From assembly GCA_002409725.1 (NCBI GenBank), contig DHOI01000142.1:1-21515 (forward strand): DNA of 21,515 nt, written 5' to 3'. The notes below the pieces were generated by a model that searched no databases, was not told the origin of the DNA, and saw only the letters and a program-made list of their open reading frames with translations. Below are positions 15,329-21,515 of the stretch, one piece after another (the stretch's first letter is position 1; each line of letters opens with the position of its first letter). A program made the translations under genes and the position numbers. The DNA is from Christensenella sp. UBA5394. Its GTDB lineage: Bacteria > Bacillota > Clostridia > Christensenellales > CAG-138.

Positions 15329-16075
15329 ATGATTTTAAACACGAACACGGCCCTTAACTCGCTGTATGTGCAAGCTGTGGAGCTGGGGCGCACGCCCATG
15401 GCGGCGCTGTTGGAACCAGGGATCGCGGGCGCGGGGGCCGAGCTGGCCGTATTCACCGGCACGGCGGGCCTGCTGGCTACCAAAACGGCAGCGGAGGCGC
15501 GAGCTGCGCTTGATGCCGCGCCAAGCAGCCACAGCCATGGCGGCATCAGCGGCGACGGCAAGGTAGGCACGGCTGCGGGGCTGCCCCTCTTCACCGGCGA
15601 GGGCGGTGCGGTGGGTACGAAAACGGCTGCGGAGGCCCGGGTGGCGCTTGACGCCGCGCCAAGCAGCCACAGCCATGGCGGCATCAACGGCGACGGCAAG
15701 GTGGGCACGGCTGCGGGGCTGCCCCTCTTTACCGGCGAGGACGGCGTGGTGGTCACCAAAACGGCTGCGGAGGCCCGGGCGGCTCTGGGCATGCGGGCCC
15801 AGCCCAGCCGGCTTACTGCCCTGCCGAATTCCGGCACGGCCCTTGCGGATAACGCGGAATACCGCGTTTCAGGGGCCGTGGGAACCTACGCCTTCGCCTG
15901 GCCCGGTAGCCCTTTTGAGTGCTGGCTGCGCTTTACCACGGCGGCTGTGGTCAGCATCACCTTCCCTGCGGTTACGGCATATATTGGTGGTACGCCGGCG
16001 TTTAAAGCATCCACCCAATATGAGATGAGCGTCAAGGACGGCGTGGTGATCGTGCGGGAGGTGGCGGCGGCATGA
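15329..16075 (+). CDS. Short phage tail-fibre-like protein with 46-residue repeats
   Basis: A 248-residue protein. After a brief N-terminus (1-40) come repeats of the tail-fibre type TKTAAEARAALDAAPSSHSH, then GGIxGDGKVGTAAGLPLFTGE. There are two full copies of 46 residues plus partial copies at both ends. The paired SHSHGG histidines resemble the H-x-H iron-binding needles of trimeric tail fibres. The C-terminal ~100 residues (NSGTALADNAEYRVSG, then ECWLRFTTAAVVSITFP, ending VKDGVVIVREV) form a beta-rich tip-like domain. It is much shorter than ordinary fibres and lacks an obvious baseplate-attachment domain. AAAGGAGG lies 8-9 nt before the ATG. It overlaps the next gene by ATGA. Probably a surface-binding fibre of a phage-derived particle. 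Confidence 0.75.
   Translation: MILNTNTALNSLYVQAVELGRTPMAALLEPGIAGAGAELAVFTGTAGLLATKTAAEARAALDAAPSSHSHGGISGDGKVGTAAGLPLFTGEGGAVGTKTAAEARVALDAAPSSHSHGGINGDGKVGTAAGLPLFTGEDGVVVTKTAAEARAALGMRAQPSRLTALPNSGTALADNAEYRVSGAVGTYAFAWPGSPFECWLRFTTAAVVSITFPAVTAYIGGTPAFKASTQYEMSVKDGVVIVREVAAA
15482..15790 (+). repeat. 138-bp in-frame tandem repeat in the tail-fibre gene
   Basis: Copies start with AAAACGGC at 15482, 15620 and 15758 (third partial), a strict period of 138 bp or 46 codons. The two full copies differ at about 15 positions by hand count, with a central block of over 30 identical bases. A more degenerate partial copy (FTGTAGLLATKT) precedes the first. Confidence 0.9.
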
Positions 16076-16805
16076 TGGCCCAGCGAAGGCGAATGCTGAT
16101 GCATGTGGAATCGGGCTTCCCGGCCAAAAATACGCTGGAGAATACCGCCTGGAAGGATATCGCCCTGGTGGCGGCGGCGGGCCGCGCCGCCGAATATTGG
16201 GCTGTAGGCGATAAAAAAACCATCGCCTTTTCCTCCGCGGTATTCGGCTCTCTGGCGATCGAGGTCAAGATCCTAGGCTTTGATTATGACGACCTCGCGG
16301 ATGGCAGCGGCAAGGCCCCGATCTCCTTTGGCATGGTAGATAGCTTTGCACAGAGGAAAGCGATGAATGCCACCATGACGAATGCCGGCGGTTGGGGGGG
16401 CTGTACCTTGCGCCCAACGCTCATAGCACCGTACTTCCCGCCCTTGAAGCCGCGGTCGGCGGCAATGTTATCAAGGCGGTGAATAAGCGCACCAGCGCGG
16501 GCTACAATTCATCGACTATCCTCACCACCACGGACAGCGTATGGATGTTTTCCGAGTACGAGATATTCGGCAGCACGCCCACCTCGTTTGCCGGTGAGAA
16601 GCCCCCGGATAAAAGCGTCGGCTACCCGGCGTTCACCAATGCCGCCAGCCGGATCAAAAAGGTCGACGGATCGCCATTGGCCTGGCACGGGCGCTCACCC
16701 TATGCGAATACGGTTACGCGCTTTTGCGCCGTGGATGGGACCGGCGCTTCGAGTATGTACAATGCCAATTCCGAGCGCGGCATATCGATCGGTTTTTGCA
16801 TTTAG
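16072..16805 (+). pseudogene. DUF6273-type phage tail-associated protein, frameshifted
   Basis: Two overlapping frames together give one protein of about 244 residues. The first (16072-16482) carries WKDIALVAAAGRAAEYWAVG, VKILGFDYDDLADGSGK and MTNAGGWGGCTLR. The second takes over before STVLPALEAAVGGNVIKAVN and ends WHGRSPYANTVTRFCAVDGTG and ISIGFCI, as in DUF6273 proteins beside clostridial prophage lysis genes. Inserting one A at 16423/16424 (CTCA^TAGC to CTCAATAGC) restores TLNSTVLPALE, so a one-base deletion is the simplest explanation. Alternatives are a sequencing error or -1 frameshifting on the G7 run at 16394-16400. It starts at the ATGA overlapping the fibre stop, after GGGAGG. The role is probably a receptor-binding or fibre-associated domain. 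Confidence 0.75.
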
Positions 16806-16814
16806 GAGGAAACT

Positions 16815-17597
16815 ATGAGAAACATTTTAGATTTTATGGCCTGGGGAATTTCCCACGCCAGTTCCGCCCGCATCCCTGCGGGCAGCACCCTCTGCGTTCC
16901 CCTGGAGATGGCGGCCAGCGCCGGGGTGTGGCAATACCTCTATGGCACCACGGGCGTGAAGTGCACCCAAGCCCTGCTGGATAAAAAATACAGCCAGTAT
17001 TATATGGACTGGGGCTGGTCCCGCAAGGAATACGACAATGTTACGGCCGGCTGGATCTCGCGGGGCGTGACCGTTTGCGACTGCCAGGGCCTGGAGGATA
17101 AATATTCCGGCGCGGATACCAACGCCAAAGGGAACTACGCCAATTATTGCACGGATAAGGGCCGCATCGCGGATATCAGCCGGCCGTATGTGTTCGGCGA
17201 GGCGATTTTCGTAGGCGGTTCGCCCTCGAGCATCGACCACGTGGGCTGGATCGCGGGCTTCGCGCCGGATGGCGAAGCGCTGGTGCTGCACGAGCGTGGT
17301 CTGGCGCACGGTTGCGTGATCGAGCGCATGAGCAGCGCGGGCAAAAAGTGGAGCTACCGCGGCCTGATGACCAAGCGCTACAGCTATGAGGCAATCACCT
17401 TGCCTACCACGCCCGCGCCTATACAGACGCAAACCGTGCTGCGCATTACCAAGCCGCTGATGCGGGGTGGGTTTGTGAAAGCCCTGCAGGATGCGCTGAA
17501 CGAGGGCGGCTACGACTGCGGCAAGGCGGATGGCATCTGCGGCGAAAAGACGCGGGCCGGCATCCTGGCCTTTATAGAGCAACACAAGGATATGTAG
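16815..17597 (+). CDS. Phage endolysin, NlpC/P60-like with C-terminal peptidoglycan-binding domain
   Basis: A 260-residue cell-wall hydrolase. The N-terminal domain (1-190) has the order expected of an NlpC/P60-type cysteine peptidase: Cys90 in VCDCQGLEDKYSG, His142 in IDHVGWIAGF, and a third polar residue, probably His159 in LVLHERGLAHG. The usual DCSG reads DCQG. Residues 218-260 (KPLMRGGFVKALQDALNEGG, then YDCGKADGICGEKTRAGI) are a PG_binding_1-like domain with the DGICG-type turn. There is no signal peptide, so release depends on the downstream holin. The ribosome site TAGGAGG overlaps the previous stop. The substrate bond is inferred (stem peptide), not shown. Confidence 0.82.
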   Translation: MRNILDFMAWGISHASSARIPAGSTLCVPLEMAASAGVWQYLYGTTGVKCTQALLDKKYSQYYMDWGWSRKEYDNVTAGWISRGVTVCDCQGLEDKYSGADTNAKGNYANYCTDKGRIADISRPYVFGEAIFVGGSPSSIDHVGWIAGFAPDGEALVLHERGLAHGCVIERMSSAGKKWSYRGLMTKRYSYEAITLPTTPAPIQTQTVLRITKPLMRGGFVKALQDALNEGGYDCGKADGICGEKTRAGILAFIEQHKDM

Positions 17598-17609
17598 GAG
17601 GCAAGGCCT

Positions 17610-17828
17610 ATGACCGAAGCCATCATCGTGGCCGTCATCTCGGGCCTGTGCACGCTGGCGGGTTCCTGGGCAGGAATCCGCCAGTTCAATAAGCTGGTGG
17701 ATTTCCGCCTTTCCCGCCTGGAGGAAAAGGTGGACAAGCACAACTGCCTGGTGGAGCGCATGGCGCTGGTGGAGGCCAGCGCCAAAAGCGCCCACCACAG
17801 GCTGGATGAATTTGCAGATAAACTATAA
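17610..17828 (+). CDS. Small XhlA-like phage membrane protein
   Basis: A 72-residue protein with one N-terminal hydrophobic segment (about 4-22, AIIVAVISGLCTLAGSWAG), then a charged helix (FRLSRLEEKVDKHNCLVERM) with coiled-coil character. This layout and its place between endolysin and holin match the small accessory lysis proteins of clostridial phages (XhlA-like, DUF-type). It may assist holin or fibre assembly. AGGAGG lies 9 nt before the ATG and 12 bp separate it from the endolysin stop. Confidence 0.7.
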   Translation: MTEAIIVAVISGLCTLAGSWAGIRQFNKLVDFRLSRLEEKVDKHNCLVERMALVEASAKSAHHRLDEFADKL

Positions 17829-17847
17829 AATTTAGGAGGAAAACAAA

Positions 17848-18096
17848 ATGCAGATCAATTGGAAAGTTCGTTTTAAAAATAAGGTATGGCTAATGGCCTT
17901 TTTAACCTTTGCCGTAAGCACGGTGTACCAATTGCTCGGCCTCTTCGACATCGTGCCCACCCTCACGCAGGACGCGGTGATGCAGGCCGTCGCCGCCATT
18001 TTGCAATTGCTCTCCCTGCTGGGCGTGGTGGTAGACCCCACCACCAAGGGCCTCGGCGACAGCGAACGGGCGCTTACATACACGGAGCCGAATTGA
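17848..18096 (+). CDS. Phage holin, phi-LC3 family
   Basis: An 82-residue holin. After a basic N-terminus (INWKVRFKNKVWLMAF) come two hydrophobic segments (about 14-32 and 44-62). The family signature is GVVVDPTTKGLGDSERALTY near the C-terminus. It would permeabilise the membrane to let the endolysin out. The ribosome site TAGGAGG is 8-9 nt from the ATG. It is the last gene of the cassette, followed 20 bp later by a strong terminator. Confidence 0.92.
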   Translation: MQINWKVRFKNKVWLMAFLTFAVSTVYQLLGLFDIVPTLTQDAVMQAVAAILQLLSLLGVVVDPTTKGLGDSERALTYTEPN

Positions 18097-18114
18097 ACGG
18101 CCCGGGGGAGGCGA

Positions 18115-18146
18115 TAAAAAAGAGGGGCGCTGGCCCCTCTTTTTTG
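18115..18146. terminator. Strong bidirectional terminator after the lysis cassette
   Basis: AAAAAGAGGGGC-GCTG-GCCCCTCTTTTTT is a perfect long stem with T-runs on both strands. It ends the phage cassette (+) and, about 170 nt beyond the cheW stop, can end the chemotaxis transcript (-). The 169 bp between it and cheW hold a 12-bp palindrome CGTCTTAAGACG (18202-18213) and a small GCCC/GGGC hairpin (18227-18239), but no recognised element. Confidence 0.92.
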
Positions 18147-18315
18147 TAATGCGCTATAACGGCGGCCCGAAAAAACTATACGATTGGCAGGCGCTTCAAT
18201 ACGTCTTAAGACGCAGCCGGTTAGTTGCCCTTCCAGGGCTTGTGCGTGGCACTGGGTTAACTGGCGGTTTTGATTTGTATATCCACTGCTGCCCTCGTTT
18301 CCTTTAAGCGCTATA

Positions 18316-18825
18316 TCAAAGCCCCGCCGCCTGTGAAAGGGAAGCAAATTCAGCTTCACCAAGGATTTTGGACGCGCGAAGGAGCAGGACCACCCGCTCA
18401 TTCTGGCTGCTGCTCATCTTCAATTTGGCGATCCCGGTGAGATAAGCGTTTACTTTATCCGCACCCGCATTTATTTTTGGCGGCGCTGAAATTTGTTCTA
18501 TCGGGATTTCGGCAACTTCATCCACTTCATCGACGATCAGGCCGAAATCACTGTCTTGCACATGCGTAATGATGATGCAGGTATGCTCGTCGGGTGGTAC
18601 TTCCGGCTTCCCCAAACGCAGGCGCACATCGATAACGGGAATGATCTGCCCCCGTAGGTTGATGATACCCTTAACATAAGGTAGATGCTCCGGCAGTTCT
18701 ATAATCTCCTGCATCTGCGTTATCTGAACGATCTCCGTAATGGGTAGGCCGAAAATCTGGCCATCTGTGCGGAAAGTCAGATACCGCATACCAAGCTCCG
18801 CTTGCTCATTTTTATCCAACTCCAT
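18316..18825 (-). CDS. cheW: Chemotaxis adaptor CheW
   Basis: A 169-residue CheW that links methyl-accepting receptors to the CheA kinase on the inner membrane face. Core signatures: YLTFRTDGQIFGLPITEIVQI, the receptor-contact segment LPYVKGIINLRGQIIPVIDVRLRLG, and DFGLIVDEVDEVAEIP. The start at 18825 is preferred to an upstream ATG at 18852 because AGGAGG lies 6-7 nt before it and none precedes 18852. It is 53 bp downstream of the receptor gene on the same strand, so the two are probably co-transcribed. No cheA or cheY is in the window, so this is an accessory or satellite receptor/adaptor pair. Codon use is less G/C-rich than in the 1-15 kb genes. Confidence 0.93.
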   Translation of the reverse strand: MELDKNEQAELGMRYLTFRTDGQIFGLPITEIVQITQMQEIIELPEHLPYVKGIINLRGQIIPVIDVRLRLGKPEVPPDEHTCIIITHVQDSDFGLIVDEVDEVAEIPIEQISAPPKINAGADKVNAYLTGIAKLKMSSSQNERVVLLLRASKILGEAEFASLSQAAGL

Positions 18826-18878
18826 AGGGTGCCTCCTATCCAGCGTTATCAATATATGTCAAAATCGAGCAATGCAAC

Positions 18879-20627
18879 TCATTCACCGGCATTCCACACC
18901 GTGCCAGCAGCCAGCCTGAATTTCCCGACTTCCCCACGTAGCGTTGCCGCCTGCGCGGACATTTCCTCACTGGTAGCGGAGTTTTCCTCCGCCGTAGCGG
19001 CATTCGACTGTACGACTGTAGAGATCTGGGAAAGCGCCTGCTGGATCTGCTCGATCGCGGCAGTCTGCTCGGCAATAGACTGCTCGATTCTTCCAAAGCT
19101 ATCCGTCACCTCAACGGTGCTTGCGCCTACATCTTTCAAAAGCTGTGCTGTTTGACTGGTGACTTCCGTGCCCTTTGCTACCGTGGCAACAGAAGACTGA
19201 ATCAGTTCACCCGTCTGCTTCGCGGCTTGCGCAGATTTTGCGGCAAGGTTCCGAACCTCATCCGCCACAACAGCAAAGCCCTTTCCGGCGTCGCCGGCGC
19301 GAGCCGCTTCTATGGCGGCGTTCAACGAGAGAATATTGGTCTGGAACGCAATATCTTCTATCACTTTTGAGATGTTTGCGATCTTGTTGGAGGCGACGTC
19401 GATCTCGTCCATTGCCTGTGTGAGTTGCCCCATATGCTCATTCCCCGCGTTTATACCTACGCTGGCCTTCTGTATGGACGTAGATGCGGCAGTGACCGTG
19501 GCTGTATTCTCTGTTGCCTGTTCCGCAATCCTTTCAACAGAAGCATAAAGCTCCTCCACAGAGGCGGATTGCTCGGTGGAGCCCGTCGCAAGCGCCTGCG
19601 CGCCGATGGATACTTGGCCGGAACCTGTTGCCACCTGTTCGGCAGCCGCATTAATTTGCCTTAGCGTATTGCTGAGCGTGTCCCGCATTTTATGCAAGGA
19701 AGACATCAAAGGCAGGTAGTCGCCGACATAGCTTTCCTGCGCTTGGGACTTTATCGCAAAGTTGCCGTCCGCAAATGCTTCTAACCCATACGTAAGGTCG
19801 GCTATAATCGTTTTTAACGTGGCTGCCATGTTTTGGAACGCTTGTGCTAGTGTGCCGACCTCGTCCTTTGAATTGACACTGATCGCAATATTGAGGTCGC
19901 CCTGGGCCAGTTTATCCGCAGCCTTAACAAGGTGGGCGATTGGCTTAGCGATGTAGCGCGAAGTAAACAGCCCTATCAACACCGCCAACAATACGCCGAT
20001 GGCAACACCGGTTACCATAATAACACTGGAGCTCGCCATCAGGCCTGCGTTGGTTTGAATTTGCTGTGCGGCATAGTCCTGATTGTAGTTCATCAGATTG
20101 GTGACAGCATCCTCCATGTTCTGCGCCAGCACACCCAACTCGCCTCCGTCGGCTAGCATGCTATAGGCTTTTTCCTGACTCGCTTTATCCATGGCAATAC
20201 CGCTGACAAAGATGTTTCGTTGCTCTGCAAATTCGTCTATAGCGGTTTCAAGTGATGCAATCAGCTTGAACGATTGCTCTACCTCCTGCGCGTCGTAGTT
20301 CTCAAGCATAGTCTTGTATTCTGCCAAGGCTTCATCAACACTCACCCTATGCGTAGTCAAAGCTTCCACACAAGCTTCCTTTTCCGCCTTGGTGCTAGCC
20401 AGCGTCATTTCAAGAAGGTCAGTTCGTATTCTCTCAAAAGAGGTGCTGATCCGCTCCACGCTTTCCAACGCGATCACGGTGTCCGCATATGCAACGGCGT
20501 ATGACCCACCGACCTGATTCAGGCTTGCAATCCCAATGGCTCCGATCGCCCCTGCAATCATTGCCACAAGCAGGAAACCAAGCGTAATTTTGACGCCAAT
20601 TTTTGAGTTTTTAAACCACTTTACCAT
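18879..20627 (-). CDS. Methyl-accepting chemotaxis protein
   Basis: A 582-residue transmembrane receptor. TM1 is about 10-31. The external part (32-195) is helical, like a 4HB_MCP four-helix bundle, and has no PAS/Cache motif. TM2 is about 198-220 ([20 protein letters not shown]). HAMP follows (about 222-275, with [18 protein letters not shown]), then a second HAMP-like stretch to about 325. The signalling domain contains the conserved tip [20 protein letters not shown] plus [15 protein letters not shown], the region that contacts CheW/CheA. Methylation-helix segments flank it. It ends without a NWETF-like tether. GGAGAG lies about 11 nt before the ATG. Confidence 0.95.
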   Translation of the reverse strand: MVKWFKNSKIGVKITLGFLLVAMIAGAIGAIGIASLNQVGGSYAVAYADTVIALESVERISTSFERIRTDLLEMTLASTKAEKEACVEALTTHRVSVDEALAEYKTMLENYDAQEVEQSFKLIASLETAIDEFAEQRNIFVSGIAMDKASQEKAYSMLADGGELGVLAQNMEDAVTNLMNYNQDYAAQQIQTNAGLMASSSVIMVTGVAIGVLLAVLIGLFTSRYIAKPIAHLVKAADKLAQGDLNIAISVNSKDEVGTLAQAFQNMAATLKTIIADLTYGLEAFADGNFAIKSQAQESYVGDYLPLMSSLHKMRDTLSNTLRQINAAAEQVATGSGQVSIGAQALATGSTEQSASVEELYASVERIAEQATENTATVTAASTSIQKASVGINAGNEHMGQLTQAMDEIDVASNKIANISKVIEDIAFQTNILSLNAAIEAARAGDAGKGFAVVADEVRNLAAKSAQAAKQTGELIQSSVATVAKGTEVTSQTAQLLKDVGASTVEVTDSFGRIEQSIAEQTAAIEQIQQALSQISTVVQSNAATAEENSATSEEMSAQAATLRGEVGKFRLAAGTVWNAGE

Positions 20628-20668
20628 AACACTACACTCTCCTAATTATATTTGAAAACTTGTAAATA

Positions 20669-20698
20669 ATTGTATTCGATAGCAAAACAAAAAGTAAA
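20669..20698 (-). promoter_or_regulatory. Candidate promoter of the receptor/cheW genes
   Basis: Minus strand TTTACT (20698-20693), an 18-nt spacer, and TACAAT (20674-20669), about 42 bp before the receptor ATG. I see no convincing sigma-28-type motility promoter. Nearby A+T richness makes this moderate. Confidence 0.4.
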
Positions 20699-20729
20699 AA
20701 CGCCTCCATTGATTCGCTTTATTGGGCGG

Positions 20730-21515
20730 CTATCCTGTATCGTATGTCTGCATCATTCGCAGCAACTCCTGTCCCGGCATGGGCTTGTAAAAGAGAAATC
20801 CCTGTATACGGTCAATGCCAAGCTCCATGCACTTTGATAATTGCTCAGGCTCCTCAACGCCTTCGGCACACACCGTAAGGTTAAGCTTGTCTTTCAGCTC
20901 GGCGACCAGCCGGACAAAGGACTGGCTATACTCGTCAATCAGCATGTTGCCGATAAAAGAACGGTCAATTTTAATGCCGTCAATCGGCATGCTTTTTATC
21001 CAGTTGAGAGATGAATAACCGGTTCCAAAATCGTCCAAGGAAATATGAATCCCTGCATCCAGCATCCGCTTACAGGTATCCTGTATACGTCCTAGGCGGG
21101 ATGCCGCCATGCTTTCCGTTATTTCAAGAACAATGTTAGCGCAGGGAACCCCTCTTTTCTTTAGGAGAGCAAGTACATCTTGTGCGAAGGTAGGGCCTTC
21201 AAGCTGACGGATGGATAGATTGATGTGTGTGAGAAAGCTTGTATGGCCTAGGTCCAGCATTTCCTTGCAAAACCGAGTAGCCATATGCAGAACCCAACTG
21301 CCAATGGGCAAAATCAGACCGGTTTGCTCCGCCACCGGTATGAAGGACGAGGGACGGATAACCTGTCCTCTTGGGCCGGTAAGGCGCAGCAGCGCCTCAG
21401 CGCCCAGGATGCCTCCTGCCGGGCAGACGATAGGCTGATAATGGAGCGAAAACCCCGCGAATTCCCTGTGGACCGATTCCCTCAGCATATCCGCCACTTC
21501 CCGGCGCTGTATGGC
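20730..21515 (-). CDS. EAL-domain c-di-GMP phosphodiesterase (N-terminus outside the window)
   Basis: The frame is open to the last base, so the protein begins beyond the window; the internal GTG at 21497 is not its start. The visible ~261 residues are an EAL domain that hydrolyses c-di-GMP to pGpG. Key residues are present in order: EALLRL, NLSIRQL, EITES, DDFGTGYSSL, KIDRSFI, EGVE and QGFLFYKPMP, so it looks catalytically competent. The first residues (AIQRREVADMLRESVHREF) are the usual linker after a GGDEF domain, so a GGDEF-EAL protein is likely. It is followed by the receptor and cheW genes on the same strand, linking c-di-GMP turnover and motility, although about 100 bp and a promoter separate them. 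Confidence 0.93.
   Translation of the reverse strand, partial: AIQRREVADMLRESVHREFAGFSLHYQPIVCPAGGILGAEALLRLTGPRGQVIRPSSFIPVAEQTGLILPIGSWVLHMATRFCKEMLDLGHTSFLTHINLSIRQLEGPTFAQDVLALLKKRGVPCANIVLEITESMAASRLGRIQDTCKRMLDAGIHISLDDFGTGYSSLNWIKSMPIDGIKIDRSFIGNMLIDEYSQSFVRLVAELKDKLNLTVCAEGVEEPEQLSKCMELGIDRIQGFLFYKPMPGQELLRMMQTYDTG

Noticed and set aside
15329..15790. CRISPR-like array from regular repeats
   Set aside because: The 138-bp period is in-frame coding repeat without spacers.
16392..16805. Diversity-generating retroelement target in the DUF6273 C-terminus
   Set aside because: The C-terminal region is suggestive of a lectin-like fold, but there is no reverse transcriptase or template repeat in the window.
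18147..18315. c-di-GMP-I riboswitch suggested by CACGCACAAG...GGGCAA on the minus strand
   Set aside because: The conserved GGTAGC...GGGTTACC partner arm is missing and the segment lies downstream of cheW, not before a gene.
18151..18315. Small insertion flanked by an 8-bp target duplication
   Set aside because: No terminal inverted repeats inside the GCGCTATA copies; an 8-bp repeat can arise by chance.
17832..18401. 189-codon minus-strand ORF across holin and the cheW end
   Set aside because: Runs through the holin, the terminator and the end of cheW in the wrong frame. Part of it (about 18160-18310) reads protein-like, but no family was recognised.

Overview
The window looks like a chromosome segment of an anaerobic, spore-former-related Bacillota of class Clostridia with fairly high G+C. 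The evidence is a sensory [FeFe]-hydrogenase tail next to a SpoIIE-type phosphatase, a Spo0A-type DNA-binding domain, AGGAGG ribosome sites, TTGACA/TATAAT-like promoters, a phi-LC3-type holin and a Clostridia-style diaminopimelate decarboxylase. A Christensenellales-like host is possible, but this is only an impression.

Layout. Positions 1-1366 (+) hold the end of a probable hydrogenase-type H2 sensor, overlapping a PP2C/SpoIIE phosphatase. Positions 5177-1422 (-) hold four genes in a row: a receiver-less Spo0A C-terminal-domain protein, a polytopic GT-C-like membrane protein, a cyclophilin and an unusual two-part GT-A glycosyltransferase. A consensus promoter with a perfect 0A box just upstream precedes this set. 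Positions 5293-5943 are an A+T-richer gap with one possible small or decayed ORF. lysA (-) follows with its own consensus promoter.

Positions 7395-10588 (+) form a sulfur/redox cluster: a thioredoxin, a DUF6132 membrane protein, and an 824-residue fusion of CoA-disulfide-reductase-like flavoprotein, rhodanese, TusA and DsrE2. A strong ribosome site and in-frame ATG sit at the rhodanese/TusA junction. Positions 10660-15053 (-) hold a duplicated-domain lipoprotein, an unknown 130-residue protein, and a phosphorelay of a LuxR-type response regulator translationally coupled to a six-TM hybrid histidine kinase with an Hpt domain.

Positions 15236-18146 (+) are a compact phage-derived cassette without head, terminase or integrase genes. 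It runs: a LexA-box-like palindrome, a GNRA-loop terminator, a mini tail fibre with 138-bp repeats, a frameshifted DUF6273 protein, an NlpC/P60-like endolysin, a small XhlA-like protein and a holin, and it ends in a strong terminator. Positions 18316-21515 (-) hold a motility/signalling set: CheW, a methyl-accepting chemotaxis protein, and the C-terminal part of an EAL c-di-GMP phosphodiesterase that leaves the window.

The most interesting items are the orphan tail-fibre/lysis cassette with its leader, the stand-alone Spo0A DNA-binding protein behind a 0A box, and the persulfide-relay fusion with an internal start. All family calls come from reading motifs by eye; no database search was run.
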